64,000 bases of DNA from Symploca sp. SIO2E9 (GCA_010692645.1 JAAHGS010000018.1:588-64587); one strand, 5' to 3'; numbered from the stretch's first letter, positions 18,107 through 27,646 are shown. Notes: generated by a model not told the origin, from the letters alone. A program made the numbers and translations.

Positions 18107-19852
18107 ATGGTTAACTCGCGTCTACAGAAACTGGTGGGTTACCTGCGCCCTTATTGGCGGCAGGCAGCGCTAGGTATTCTAGCCTTACTCATAGTCAATG
18201 CTTTTGGTGTTTACATCCCTCTGCTGATTAGGGATAGTATTGATGAACTGCGTACAGCCTTCAATTTTGATCAGATCTGGCACTTGGTTGTATTCATCCT
18301 CATCCTCGCCTCTTTAATGTGGGTGATTCGGATAACATCGCGCATCTTGATCTTTGGAATAGGACGTAGAGTAGAATTTGACCTCAAACAAAAGATTTTT
18401 CAGCATCTGCTGAGGCTAGAGCCTTCTTACTTCTCTAAAAATACGGCAGGTGATTTGATCAACAGAGCCACTAGCGATCTTGATAATATCCGGCGTTTGT
18501 TGGGGTTTGCAGTTTTGAGTCTGGCAAATATAGTATTTGCCTACAGCTTGACGCTGCCGATTATGATTGCGATCAATCTACAGTTAACTCTGAGTGCGCT
18601 GGCAGTTTACCCGTTGATGCTAATTACTGTACAGTTGTTCAGCAAGAAGCTGCGCTCTCAACAGCAATCAGTTCAGGAAGAACTCTCGAACCTGAGTGAG
18701 CTAATTCAGGAAGATATGAGTGGCATCTCCCTGATTAAAATCTATGCTCAGGAGGACAACGAACGCGGTGCATTTCGACACCTCAATAGCAAATTATTGA
18801 AGGCAAACCTCAATTTGGCAAGAACCCGGAATACACTATTTCCTGTCATTGAAGCTCTTACCTCTGTCAGCATATTGATCTTACTTTTCCTTGGTCCTGG
18901 GTCGATCACTTCTGGCAAACTGGATATTGGCGATTTTGTGGCGCTGATTCTCTATGCAGAACGTCTAGTTTACCCTACTGCGCTACTAGGTTTTACCATT
19001 ACTACCTATCAACGGGGTGAAGTTAGTATTGATCGTATCGAATCAATTCTCTTAACCAACCCGCAAATTCAGGATGCCCCTGATGCAATCGAGCTACCGG
19101 TACCAGTTAAAGGTGAGATCAAAGCTGTTAATCTAACTTACACTTACCCTGGTTGCCAAAATCCGGCACTCAAAGACCTGAATTTCACTATTAAAGCTGG
19201 TGAGAGGGTGGCGATTGTCGGTCCAATTGGTTCTGGCAAATCGACTCTTGCCAATGCATTGCCTCGACTTTTAGATATTGGTGCCAATCAGCTGTTTTTC
19301 GATGGCTGTGACATTACCAAGTTACAGGTGCAGGATTTACGTAAAGCAATTGCCTATGTTCCCCAAGAAAGCTTCTTGTTTAGTACTACTGTCAAGAACA
19401 ATATTCGCTATAGCGATCCCTTATCTGAACAGTTAGAAGTTGAATTGGCTGCCAAGCAAGCACAAATTCACCCGGAAATCCTCAAGTTTCCTAAGCAATA
19501 TGAAACAATTGTGGGGGAGCGAGGAATTACTCTTTCTGGGGGACAACGACAGCGTACTTCTTTAGCAAGGGCGCTACTAGTAGAAGCACCAATACTGATT
19601 CTTGATGATGCCCTTTCTAGTCTTGACAATCAGACAGCTACCCAGATTTTAGACAACCTCTCGGCAGGTTCTCAAAATAAAACTTTGATTTTTATCTCTC
19701 ACCAACTCTCTGCAGCTGCCACTGCTGACCGTATCTTGGTTATGGATGCTGGTAAAATTGTCCAAATTGGTACTCACCGAGAACTACTACAAACTCATGG
19801 TCTTTACCAATTGCTTTGGAAGCAGCATCAGCTAGGAGAGGTGTTTAATTAG
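18107..19852 (+). CDS. ABC exporter half-transporter (MdlA/YheI-like, non-canonical NBD)
   Basis: Membrane-spanning ABC exporter of 581 residues with six transmembrane helices in the first 320 residues and one nucleotide-binding domain. NBD motifs: Walker A GPIGSGKST near residue 373, a Q-loop in AYVPQESFLFS, signature LSGGQRQRTSLARAL, and Walker B ILILDDALSSLD. The residue after the Walker B aspartate is Asp rather than the catalytic Glu, as in MdlA- or YheI-type subunits that usually pair with a second, catalytic subunit. No partner gene is adjacent. The substrate is unknown; relatives export lipids, peptides or drugs. It is followed by eight bases and then the broken transglutaminase-like frame. 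Confidence 0.9.
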   Translation: MVNSRLQKLVGYLRPYWRQAALGILALLIVNAFGVYIPLLIRDSIDELRTAFNFDQIWHLVVFILILASLMWVIRITSRILIFGIGRRVEFDLKQKIFQHLLRLEPSYFSKNTAGDLINRATSDLDNIRRLLGFAVLSLANIVFAYSLTLPIMIAINLQLTLSALAVYPLMLITVQLFSKKLRSQQQSVQEELSNLSELIQEDMSGISLIKIYAQEDNERGAFRHLNSKLLKANLNLARTRNTLFPVIEALTSVSILILLFLGPGSITSGKLDIGDFVALILYAERLVYPTALLGFTITTYQRGEVSIDRIESILLTNPQIQDAPDAIELPVPVKGEIKAVNLTYTYPGCQNPALKDLNFTIKAGERVAIVGPIGSGKSTLANALPRLLDIGANQLFFDGCDITKLQVQDLRKAIAYVPQESFLFSTTVKNNIRYSDPLSEQLEVELAAKQAQIHPEILKFPKQYETIVGERGITLSGGQRQRTSLARALLVEAPILILDDALSSLDNQTATQILDNLSAGSQNKTLIFISHQLSAAATADRILVMDAGKIVQIGTHRELLQTHGLYQLLWKQHQLGEVFN

Positions 19853-19859
19853 GAGGGAA

Positions 19860-20156
19860 ATGGAAGAATATCTGCAAGCGAGTGAAGTTATTGACTGGCA
19901 AGACCAGACAATTACTGAGCTTGCCCAGAAAATTGCCTCGCAATATCAAACCCAAGAGGCGATGCTCCGCTCAGAGCATACCCGCTTTGCGATTGCCCGG
20001 AGGGCAGCGCCAAAGGCGATCGCTAAAGCGTGTTTTGAGTGGGTTCGGGATCAAATTTACCATAGTTGCGACTATCATATCAATCGTGTAACTTGTTGTG
20101 ATCCTGATCTACTCAAGTACAAATTTGATACCCTAATTCATTACACTCAGGGGTAG
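19860..20156 (+). pseudogene. Truncated transglutaminase-like protein (N-terminal remnant)
   Basis: A 98-codon frame whose sequence resembles the N-terminal part of bacterial transglutaminase-like proteins: a helical start (ITELAQKIAS), then FEWVRDQIYHSCDY and VTCCDPDLLKYK. In the full family this is followed by a segment holding the catalytic cysteine (typically YKxGxCYAKSHLLAALLR) and later a His and Asp. Here the frame turns into LIHYTQG and stops, so the active site is missing. I found no continuation in the other frames before ribD starts at 20175. An in-frame extra stretch (RRAAPKAI) lies between the first helix and FEWVRD and is unusual. It is probably non-functional. It is carried between the ABC exporter and ribD. 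Confidence 0.7.
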
Positions 20157-20174
20157 CGCAGTAACGTCAAACTG

Positions 20175-21317
20175 ATGGAAAAATCTCCTGTCGATGCCCA
20201 ACCTGATTACCAAAATTTATCACTAAGCTCTCCTCTAGGAACGCCTTTTGAGCGCATGATGATGCAACGGTGCATTCAACTTGCTCGCCGCGCCCTTGGA
20301 CTAACAACCCCTAATCCCATTGTCGGTGCTGTGGTTGTCCGAGACGGTAAAATTGTAGGGGAAGGGTTTCATCCTGGCCCTGGTCAACCCCATGCCGAAG
20401 TATTTGCCTTGCGCGAGGCTGGTGAACAGGCAAGGGGAGGTACTGTTTATGTCAATTTGGAACCTTGTAATCATTATGGGCGAACACCGCCCTGTTCAGA
20501 AGCTTTAATTGCAGCAGGTGTGGCGAAAGTAGTAGTAGGTATGATTGACCCCAATCCCCAGGTTTCAGGGGGCGGCATTAAGCGGTTAACAGAAGCAGGG
20601 ATTGAAGTTGTCGTCGGTATAGAGGAGGCAGATTGCCGTGAACTCAATGAAGCCTTTATTCATCGAATTCTCCATCAGCGCCCCTTGGGAATTTTGAAGT
20701 ATGCTATGACTTTAGATGGGAAAATTGCTGCTGCCAGTGGTCATAGTCAATGGGTCACTGGTAAGGAAGCACGGGCTTACGTACATCAAATACGTGCAGC
20801 TTGTGATGCCGTAATTGTTGGCGGCAATACAGTGCGTCATGATAACCCCTATCTAACTAGCCATAATCTTAGCACTCACAACCCTCTACGGGTGGTGATG
20901 ACTCGCACCCTCAACTTGCCTCTCGAAGCTAATCTCTGGCAAACCTCCGAGGCTCATACCTTAGTCTTAACAGAAACAGGAGCTAATCCATATATACAGG
21001 AGCAACTGTTAAATATGGGAGTGGAAGTTTTGGAATTACGATCTTTGACACCCCGCCAGGTAATGACCTATTTATATGAACGAGAACTTTCGTGCGTTTT
21101 ATGGGAATGCGGGGGAGTATTAGGGGCAAGGGCGATTGCTGAGGGCGCAGTACAAAAAGTTTTGGCATTCATTGCCCCAAAAATAATCGGCGGCAGAGAA
21201 GCTCTCTCTCCAGTGGAGGATTTAGGGTTAGTAAAAATGACAGATGCCCTGAATTTAGAAAGAGTCAGTTGTCGTCAGCTAGGATCAGATTATCTTCTCG
21301 AAGGCTATTTGCCTTAA
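20175..21317 (+). CDS. ribD: Bifunctional riboflavin enzyme RibD (deaminase/reductase)
   Basis: Cytoplasmic enzyme of 380 residues for steps two and three of riboflavin synthesis: deamination of the diaminopyrimidine ring and NADPH-dependent reduction of the ribosyl chain. The cytidine-deaminase-like domain (about 27-150) shows the zinc site: His73 and Glu75 in QPHAEVFALREAG, then Cys98 and Cys107 in EPCNHYGRTPPC. The reductase domain (about 165-380) starts with PLGILKYAMTLDGKIAA and contains GGNTVRHDNPYL, the substrate/NADPH region. The last four bases overlap the stop of the DUF928 gene on the other strand. The start follows the broken transglutaminase frame by 18 bases. Confidence 0.97.
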   Translation: MEKSPVDAQPDYQNLSLSSPLGTPFERMMMQRCIQLARRALGLTTPNPIVGAVVVRDGKIVGEGFHPGPGQPHAEVFALREAGEQARGGTVYVNLEPCNHYGRTPPCSEALIAAGVAKVVVGMIDPNPQVSGGGIKRLTEAGIEVVVGIEEADCRELNEAFIHRILHQRPLGILKYAMTLDGKIAAASGHSQWVTGKEARAYVHQIRAACDAVIVGGNTVRHDNPYLTSHNLSTHNPLRVVMTRTLNLPLEANLWQTSEAHTLVLTETGANPYIQEQLLNMGVEVLELRSLTPRQVMTYLYERELSCVLWECGGVLGARAIAEGAVQKVLAFIAPKIIGGREALSPVEDLGLVKMTDALNLERVSCRQLGSDYLLEGYLP

Positions 21318-22174
21318 TTGCCTGTTGCTTGAGCAATTTTTTGCAGCCCTACTGAATCAAGTAATTCTTCCCAGGCTGTTTTGAGTTCTTTATCCCTTGG
21401 GCGATCGCGCCTTAGTATGAGCAAAGTCTTCAAAGTATCATACCAAATTTCTCTCTGTGCATATAGATCCATGCGTTCTTGGGGACTTGCCCACTGAAGG
21501 CGACGCGCCAAAATTGGGTCGAGTGGGACTCGCCGGATAATGCCTTCAACAATAACGTCGGCAGAAGGATCTTGGGAATTACAAATCAAAGATAACTGCC
21601 ATTGATATTCCTGATTGATTGCCAAAGGTGAGAGGTTAGCAAAGGGAGGAAGAGTTAAACTCATAACCCCAGGAGAGCTAACAATTCCTTCGGAGGACTT
21701 TGCCAAGGTATGTTTAGTTGCATAAATCTCCTGATTTTTGCTATCAAGCAACACTAGTTCCAATCCCGAGGCCGAAGTTTCAGGCATATACCAAGATAAA
21801 GTGGGATACTCATCAAAGGTTGCACCTAATCCGGAAGCTGGAACTAAGGCAGTCAGAGTCTGTTGACCCTGAACACAATTACCTCTAGTTGCCCCTGCTT
21901 GCCGATTTCCAGCAACACCAGAACCAGAAGTAGCTGGCTTAAATGAGTCCCAGTTAGAGAAATTCCACCGCCTCTTGTTGCCATTCTTACTCACAGGAAG
22001 ACCAGCTACTAGGTGCAATTGAGATGATTTATCTACTGCCGATTCTGTTGGCAGTTCGCTTCTGAGTGATGAACTCAATTGTGCTGGCAGTTTTTCTTGG
22101 ATATTTACTACAAACAGCACAGTTAAAACCACCACCAAGATTATGAAGCGTGATGAGCGCGTGAACCAAGTCAT
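21314..22174 (-). CDS. DUF928 domain protein
   Basis: Cyanobacterial secreted or membrane-anchored protein of 286 residues. A hydrophobic segment at about 9-25 (FIILVVVLTVLFVVNI) is a signal anchor. The DUF928 region starts near 85: GNRQAGATRGNC, then LTALVPASG, PTLSWYMPET with a beta-sandwich-like series, and the C-terminal helices QREIWYDTLKTLLILRRDRP. The two cysteines in RGNC and SLICN are conserved in the family and may pair. The function is unknown. In other cyanobacteria such genes are often near CHAT- or TPR-protein genes; here it sits alone, converging with ribD. Confidence 0.88.
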   Translation of the reverse strand: MTWFTRSSRFIILVVVLTVLFVVNIQEKLPAQLSSSLRSELPTESAVDKSSQLHLVAGLPVSKNGNKRRWNFSNWDSFKPATSGSGVAGNRQAGATRGNCVQGQQTLTALVPASGLGATFDEYPTLSWYMPETSASGLELVLLDSKNQEIYATKHTLAKSSEGIVSSPGVMSLTLPPFANLSPLAINQEYQWQLSLICNSQDPSADVIVEGIIRRVPLDPILARRLQWASPQERMDLYAQREIWYDTLKTLLILRRDRPRDKELKTAWEELLDSVGLQKIAQATGN

Positions 22175-22395
22175 GATTGATTTATTTGGGAAATATGTAC
22201 AACTTTAGAACTATTAAGTTGGAGATCCGGACCCAATTAAGTTAGTTGGGTTAAGAGGCTAAGTACCTGGACATAAATTATGTTGAGTGTATTAAGAGTA
22301 TTGAAGATGCTAAATCCCCTTCTGTTCCCTGTTCCCATGTCTCCATAGTTAACTTTGATTTTGTCCGACTACTTAGTTGTTAGACAAACTAACAG

Positions 22396-23169
22396 CTAAA
22401 GAATTTGTTCGAGAAATCGACGGGTACGTTCTTGTTTTGGATTCCGGAAGAACTCCTGTGGTGCTCCTTCTTCCACCAAGACGCCACTATCCATCAAGAA
22501 TATCCGGTCTGCCACCTCACGAGCAAAACCTACTTCGTGAGTAACAACCACCATTGTCATTCCTGACTGGGCAAGGAAACGCATGGTGTCGAGTACTTCT
22601 CTTACCATTTCTGGATCAAGGGCAGAGGTCGGTTCATCAAACAGCATAATTTTCGGTTGCATTGCTAAAGCACGAATAATCGCGACTCGCTGCTGTTGAC
22701 CACCGGAAAGTTGACCTGGATACTTGTGTGCCTGCTCTACAATTCCTATACGCTCTAACAACTCGATGGCAACGGTCTCTGCTTTTTTCTTAGACCAACG
22801 TCTGACCCAAATTGGTGCCAGCGTTACATTTTGTAATACAGATAGGTGGGGGAACAGGTTAAATTGCTGAAAAACCATTCCCACTTCCTTGCGAATGGCG
22901 TCAATATTGCGGAGGTCGTGTGATAATTCAATCCCATCAACTTCAATCCTCCCCTTTTGGTACTCTTCTAGAGCATTGAAGGTACGGATGAAAGTTGACT
23001 TACCTGAACCAGAAGGCCCCATCACTACCACTACTTCCCCCTTATTCACCCTCATGCTGACGCCGCGCAGCACGTGAAAATTGTTACTGGCATACCACTT
23101 ATGGACATCTTGGGCAATAATCGCTGATTTCTGGACTCCTGAGTTGCCAGTGTCCTGGGCTAAATTCAT
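22396..23169 (-). CDS. Polar amino acid ABC transporter ATP-binding protein (GlnQ type)
   Basis: ATPase subunit of 257 residues for an amino-acid importer. Motifs: Walker [27 protein letters not shown] (Q-loop with the typical polar-amino-acid signature), [15 protein letters not shown], Walker [17 protein letters not shown], and the H-loop [10 protein letters not shown]. These place it in the GlnQ/HisP group that pairs with GltK/HisM-like permeases. No permease or binding-protein gene is next to it. Upstream of 23169 is the divergent ABC-F gene, so its partners must lie elsewhere. No regulatory site could be read with confidence. Confidence 0.93.
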   Translation of the reverse strand: MNLAQDTGNSGVQKSAIIAQDVHKWYASNNFHVLRGVSMRVNKGEVVVVMGPSGSGKSTFIRTFNALEEYQKGRIEVDGIELSHDLRNIDAIRKEVGMVFQQFNLFPHLSVLQNVTLAPIWVRRWSKKKAETVAIELLERIGIVEQAHKYPGQLSGGQQQRVAIIRALAMQPKIMLFDEPTSALDPEMVREVLDTMRFLAQSGMTMVVVTHEVGFAREVADRIFLMDSGVLVEEGAPQEFFRNPKQERTRRFLEQIL

Positions 23170-23424
23170 CTAAAACCTCACGGGAGCGTGGTACTGACAG
23201 GTTGCGGATTCGTTGGATGCGCCTACTGCTAGTCTAGCCTATCGTTTTGAACTGTTTGCCTAGGCTCACAGATAAAGAATTGCGGCAAATTTCCGGAGTT
23301 ATCTATACCGAAATTGTAGTTAAATTTTGTTAAGATTAGTCGAGTATTGAGTAATTTATTACACTACGCCAGTCTGGCGTTCAACTTACCCCGCTTGAAT
23401 CAGCCATGGAGATGGAGACTGTTG

Positions 23425-25125
23425 ATGCTGCGACTCGAACATATAAATAAAATCTACCCTACAGGCGAAATACTCAAGGATATTAACTGGGAAGTTAAAC
23501 CAGGCGATCGCATTGGCTTAGTGGGAGTTAATGGTGCCGGCAAATCAACTCAACTTAAAATTATAGCTGGAGAAATCGAACCCACGGCTGGGGAAATCAT
23601 CCGCCCTGCCAATTTACACATTGCCTACCTCACTCAAGAGTTTGAGGTGGAACTCGCCCGCACCGTCAGAGAAGAATTTTGGACAGTCTTCAAGGAGGCT
23701 AACCAAACACAGCTGTCGATGGGGCAGGTGCAGCGAGAGATGGAAGCTGCCACCCCTGAGGAACTAGAACAGCTAATTCACAAATTAGACAGGTTACAGC
23801 GCCAGTTTGAAGCCCTTGATGGCTACGGCTTGGAGGCACAGATTGAGAAGATTTTACCAGAGATGGGTTTTGAACCAGAAGATGGCGATCGCCTAGTCAG
23901 TGCCTTTAGTGGTGGCTGGCAAATGCGCATGAGCTTAGGTAAAATCCTGCTACAAAAACCTGACCTCCTGCTGCTGGATGAGCCAACTAACCATTTGGAT
24001 TTGGAAACTATCGAATGGCTAGAAAATTACCTCAAGGGTCTCAAAACTCCGATGGTAATAGTCTCTCATGACCGAGAATTTCTTGACCGCCTCTGTACTC
24101 AAATAGTGGAAACTGAGCGTGGTGTTTCCACTACCTATCTGGGCAATTACTCGAGCTATCTTCAACAGAAAGCGGAGAATGCCCAAGCTCAAATGAGTGC
24201 CTATGAACGACAACAAAAGGAACTAGAAAAGCAACAAGCTTTTGTTGATCGCTTCCGCGCCAGTGCCACTCGCTCTACTCAGGCAAAAAGTAGGGAAAAA
24301 CAATTAGAAAAAACTGAACGCATTGAAGCCCCAACTGCTAACTTAAGAACCCTGCATTTCCACTTTCCACAAGCCCCTCGCAGTGGTCGTGAGGTGGTGG
24401 AAATTAAAGATTTAGTACATACCTACGGTGATAAAATTCTGTTTTTGGGAGCAGAGTTACTCATAGAAAGAGGTGATCGTGTAGCTTTTCTTGGACCTAA
24501 TGGCGCTGGTAAATCCACTTTATTGCACATGATGGTGGGCATGGAGAAACCTACTGAAGGTACTGTGGAACTGGGCAAGCACAACGTTATCCCTGGATAT
24601 TTTGAACAAAATCAAGCGGAGGCTTTGAATTTAAGCAAAACCGTCATGGAAACTATCCATGATGAAGTCCCAGACTGGAAGAATGAAGAAGTTCGCACTC
24701 TTTTAGGTAAGTTCTTATTTAGTGGTGAGACAGTTTTTAAAAAGGTCGAGTCCCTCAGTGGTGGAGAAAAAGCTCGCCTTGCTCTGGCAAAGATGCTCTT
24801 GCGTCCTGCTAACCTGCTAATTTTGGATGAGCCTACTAATCATTTGGATATCCCTGCTAAAGAAATATTGGAGGAAGCTATTCAGAATTACGATGGCACG
24901 GTGATTGTTGTTTCCCACGACCGTTATTTTATCTCGAAGGTAGCTAACAAAATTGTGGAAATTAGGGAGGGAGAATTCCACACTTATCTCGGAGATTATC
25001 ATTACTATCTCGATAAGATTGCTCAGGAAAAAGAGCAAGCGAGGTTAGAAGCGATCGCGGCTCAAAAGGCGGCTAAGAAAGAGGCAAAAGCGGCTAAGAA
25101 AAAAGCTGCTGGGAAACGAAAATAG
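23425..25125 (+). CDS. ABC-F family ATPase (translation factor or resistance type)
   Basis: Cytoplasmic protein with two ABC ATPase domains in one chain and no membrane segments, about 566 residues. The first NBD has GVNGAGKST, LVSAFSGGWQMRMSLGKIL and LLLLDEPTNHLDLETIEWLE; the second has GPNGAGKST, ESLSGGEKARLALAKML and LLILDEPTNHLDIPAKEILE. The P-site tRNA interaction linker between them is charged (QKELEKQQAFVDRFRASATRS). The C terminus is a lysine- and alanine-rich tail (AQKAAKKEAKAAKKKAAGK). ABC-F proteins act at the ribosome. I chose the ATG at 23425, preceded by GGAG at a good distance, rather than a TTG at 23347 that would add 26 unrelated residues. Confidence 0.93.
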   Translation: MLRLEHINKIYPTGEILKDINWEVKPGDRIGLVGVNGAGKSTQLKIIAGEIEPTAGEIIRPANLHIAYLTQEFEVELARTVREEFWTVFKEANQTQLSMGQVQREMEAATPEELEQLIHKLDRLQRQFEALDGYGLEAQIEKILPEMGFEPEDGDRLVSAFSGGWQMRMSLGKILLQKPDLLLLDEPTNHLDLETIEWLENYLKGLKTPMVIVSHDREFLDRLCTQIVETERGVSTTYLGNYSSYLQQKAENAQAQMSAYERQQKELEKQQAFVDRFRASATRSTQAKSREKQLEKTERIEAPTANLRTLHFHFPQAPRSGREVVEIKDLVHTYGDKILFLGAELLIERGDRVAFLGPNGAGKSTLLHMMVGMEKPTEGTVELGKHNVIPGYFEQNQAEALNLSKTVMETIHDEVPDWKNEEVRTLLGKFLFSGETVFKKVESLSGGEKARLALAKMLLRPANLLILDEPTNHLDIPAKEILEEAIQNYDGTVIVVSHDRYFISKVANKIVEIREGEFHTYLGDYHYYLDKIAQEKEQARLEAIAAQKAAKKEAKAAKKKAAGKRK

Positions 25126-25297
25126 TTCATAGTTCATAGTTCATTGTTCATTAAACAAAAAAACAACTTCGAGCGAGAGTAATGCCGTTTGTTGTCGTTT
25201 TCACCCGAGGAGAGGTCAAATATACTCAAGCTCGAAGCCTTAACCCATCTAAAAAGATTTTAAACGAGAGAGTGGTATAAGTAATAGTGACATCCTC

Positions 25298-25495
25298 CTA
25301 CAGCATGACTGGCTCTAGTTGAGGTGTTTTCTGAAATTCAGGCTTTCGTGCCAAATACAGATGATGCCTATTGTAACTAACACCACGATACTTGAGCTGA
25401 ATTCCAGGTGATGGTTCTGGTAATATCTTCAGTAGTTTTAGTTGCTGTTGCCAATTCCAAGGCTCGTAACTGACACCGCGATAGTGGAGTTTCAT
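25298..25495 (-). CDS. DUF4278 domain protein
   Basis: Cyanobacterial small protein of 65 residues. Two copies of the motif K-(L)-x-YRGVSY occur: HYRGVSYEPW at the start and KYRGVSYNRH in the middle, the hallmark of DUF4278. The rest is basic and proline-rich. Function is unknown. It is isolated: downstream of the ABC-F gene on the other strand. Confidence 0.85.
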   Translation of the reverse strand: MKLHYRGVSYEPWNWQQQLKLLKILPEPSPGIQLKYRGVSYNRHHLYLARKPEFQKTPQLEPVML

Positions 25496-25808
25496 GGTTG
25501 TTGCATTCCCTGAATGACAAGATCAAAGTAGGTTTCTGGATAAAATCCTATCTCTTAGAGAGTGATGATTAAACCTATAAAACTAATAAGATAGCGATAA
25601 TAAACTCATAAAAAATTTAATAAAATAATCTCAACAGCATTTATTTATTGCATAAAGGTAATAATTGTATGTCTTAACCAGTAACCCCAGATAATCATAA
25701 GTTAAATATTGGCATCCCCAGATGTAAATCTACTGGTTATCCAATGAAGAGGCTGGGGATATTCACCAACTTTTAGCTTTATTTATTAGAGAAATTGGAT
25801 GAATAATT
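25496..25808. other. Intergenic stretch upstream of the first Uma2 gene
   Basis: 313 bases, AT-rich. No frame, repeat or hairpin that I can support. It probably contains the promoters of the DUF4278 gene (minus) and the Uma2 gene (plus). Confidence 0.4.
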
Positions 25809-26447
25809 ATGTTATTAGAATTAAAGCAATTGAGGATTCAACCGGGGCACCAATTACTGCTTGAGGATGTTAGCTGGCAGCAATTGGAAAATATCTTAAC
25901 CGAATTGGGAGAACATCGCGCTGCGAGGCTTTCCTATAGTAATGGTCAATTAGAAATTATGGTTCCTCTACCAGAACATGAAAAAGCCAAAGAAATTATT
26001 GGCGACATGGTAAAAATCTTGCTGGAAGCACGACACGTTGCCTTTGAGTCATTAGGTTCAACAACCTTGAAGAATGAGCGCATGACTCAGGCAGTTGAGC
26101 CGGATAGCTGCTTTTACATTCAAAATCAAGCGGCGGTTGTCGGTAAAAATAGGTTTGACTTGAGTGTAGATCCTCCCCCAGACTTAGCCATAGAAATTGA
26201 CCTTACCTCCCGCACTCGGTTGGATAACTATCAGATTTTAGGAGTACCGGAACTCTGGCGATACGCACGACGAGGGTTACAGATTAATCTCTTGCAAGCT
26301 GGAAAATATGTAGAGTCTGATTCTAGTCTCACATTTCCAGATATCCCGATTATTGAACTAGTGAATCAGTACGTTCAACAGAGTCAAGCTTCTGGCAGAA
26401 CCCAAGCCATTCAAGCATTTAGAAATTGGTTACGGGAAAATCTATAG
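25809..26447 (+). CDS. Uma2 family putative endonuclease (DUF820), copy A
   Basis: 212 residues with the PD-(D/E)XK nuclease-like fold typical of Uma2 proteins, very numerous in cyanobacteria. Visible core elements: YSNGQLEIMVPLPEHEKAKEII, an EPDSCFYIQN strand, and PPPDLAIEIDLTSRTRLDNYQILGVPELWRYARRGLQI, which includes the D-x-E/D-x-D catalytic region. The start ATG follows a short AT-rich leader. The biological role of the family is unproven. A second, divergent Uma2 gene lies 338 bases downstream on the same strand. They may be paralogous remnants of an older expansion rather than an operon. Confidence 0.88.
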   Translation: MLLELKQLRIQPGHQLLLEDVSWQQLENILTELGEHRAARLSYSNGQLEIMVPLPEHEKAKEIIGDMVKILLEARHVAFESLGSTTLKNERMTQAVEPDSCFYIQNQAAVVGKNRFDLSVDPPPDLAIEIDLTSRTRLDNYQILGVPELWRYARRGLQINLLQAGKYVESDSSLTFPDIPIIELVNQYVQQSQASGRTQAIQAFRNWLRENL

Positions 26448-26589
26448 TCTCAGATGAGAGCAAGTTGAGGTGGTGTGATCACTAGCACAACCGGAGAAGG
26501 TGCAAAACTAGAACTCATTTAAACCATACCTGAAAAGAGGAGCGGTCGCATAAGGGACTTCCAAATAAAAAAATATCCCATCGAGGAGA

Positions 26590-26618
26590 GGGGGGGAGGG
26601 GGAGATGGGGAGAGGGGG
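26590..26618 (+). repeat. G-rich run, possible G-quadruplex
   Basis: Four G runs of seven, five, four and five bases are separated by A, AGAT and AGA. This fits a canonical four-tract G-quadruplex on the plus strand. It sits in the 338-bp gap between the two Uma2 genes, 170 bases before the second start. No gene is seen in the gap. Confidence 0.7.
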
Positions 26619-26785
26619 AGAAGATTCTTTAAGTCATATTTCTAAGTAAATTGGATAATTTATTTCTTGGAGTTCCCTAAACAATAAAACTATCCTACCC
26701 CATCCAGCTCAACAGCTGAAGCAAAATACTATATCACTCTTGCTCGCTAAAATAAACACAACCCTGAGACTCCAACCTACCAACC

Positions 26786-27445
26786 ATGTCCCTTGCCAAA
26801 GAAGTATCACCTGCCAACGACATCTCAGAAGATGTTATCTTTCCCCCTAGCGATTTATACAGCGACGAACCTCCTTTGGAAACTGAACTGCATCTACGAC
26901 AAATAATTCTACTCTTGAAATGTCTTGAATGGCTGTGGCGAGACAGAAATGACTTCTATGTAGCTGGCAACCTCACCATCTACTACAGCCCCCACCAACG
27001 TAAATCTGAAGATTTCAGAGGACCAGATTTTTTTGTGGTCTTAGGAACCCAACGTAAAACCCGTAAAAGTTGGGTAGTTTGGGAAGAAGATGGTAAATAT
27101 CCAAATGTAATTATAGAAATCCTTTCTACCAATACAGCTGATACTGATAAAGGACTGAAGAAACAAATTTACCAAGACACCTTCCGTACACCCGATTACT
27201 TTTGGTTTGATCCATACACCCTAGAATTTGCTGGCTTCCATTTAGTAGACGGCGAGTACCAACCGCTAGAACCAAATCCCCAAGGGCATTTATGGAGTCA
27301 GCAGTTAGGTTTATATCTGGGAATTGATCAGAACCAATTGCGTTTTTTCACAACTGAAGGGAAATTAGTTCCTACACCAGAAGAAACAGCAGAACGATTA
27401 GCAGCTAAACTGCGGGAATTAAACGTAGATCCAGATTCAATTTAA
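26786..27445 (+). CDS. Uma2 family putative endonuclease (DUF820), copy B
   Basis: 219 residues. The nuclease-like core appears as GNLTIYYSPHQRKSEDFRGPDFFVVL, then PNVIIEILSTNTADTDKGLKKQIYQ and PDYFWFDPYTLEFAGFHL. This is the longer Uma2 subtype with a C-terminal helical tail (PEETAERLAAKLRELNVDP). It differs clearly from copy A, so the pair is not a recent duplication. A ~100-bp dispersed repeat starts 22 bases after its stop codon, the same distance as the other copy has from mgtE. Confidence 0.88.
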   Translation: MSLAKEVSPANDISEDVIFPPSDLYSDEPPLETELHLRQIILLLKCLEWLWRDRNDFYVAGNLTIYYSPHQRKSEDFRGPDFFVVLGTQRKTRKSWVVWEEDGKYPNVIIEILSTNTADTDKGLKKQIYQDTFRTPDYFWFDPYTLEFAGFHLVDGEYQPLEPNPQGHLWSQQLGLYLGIDQNQLRFFTTEGKLVPTPEETAERLAAKLRELNVDPDSI

Positions 27446-27467
27446 TAAAAGCCTACCATTTATCAGT

Positions 27468-27569
27468 TATAGCTATTCGCTCTCGTCTATTTACAGTACA
27501 AATGTTCTAAGCATTTGCTAATCAAGCTTCTATTTGTGATTTGTAAATACACCAGCGCGAAGCCCTATA
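27468..27569 (+). repeat. Dispersed ~100-bp repeat, copy 2
   Basis: Matches 7046-7148 in the same orientation with only scattered differences over about 100 bases. It is non-coding and placed just past a stop codon, as is copy 1. A short piece of its right end (TATAGCGCTACGCGC, inverted) recurs at 42619-42633. Confidence 0.8.
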
Positions 27570-27646
27570 CCACATTTTTTACCAACCACTGAAAAGCGAT
27601 CGCTTTTTAAGATTAATAGGATTGACATATGACTCAAGAGTATTAC

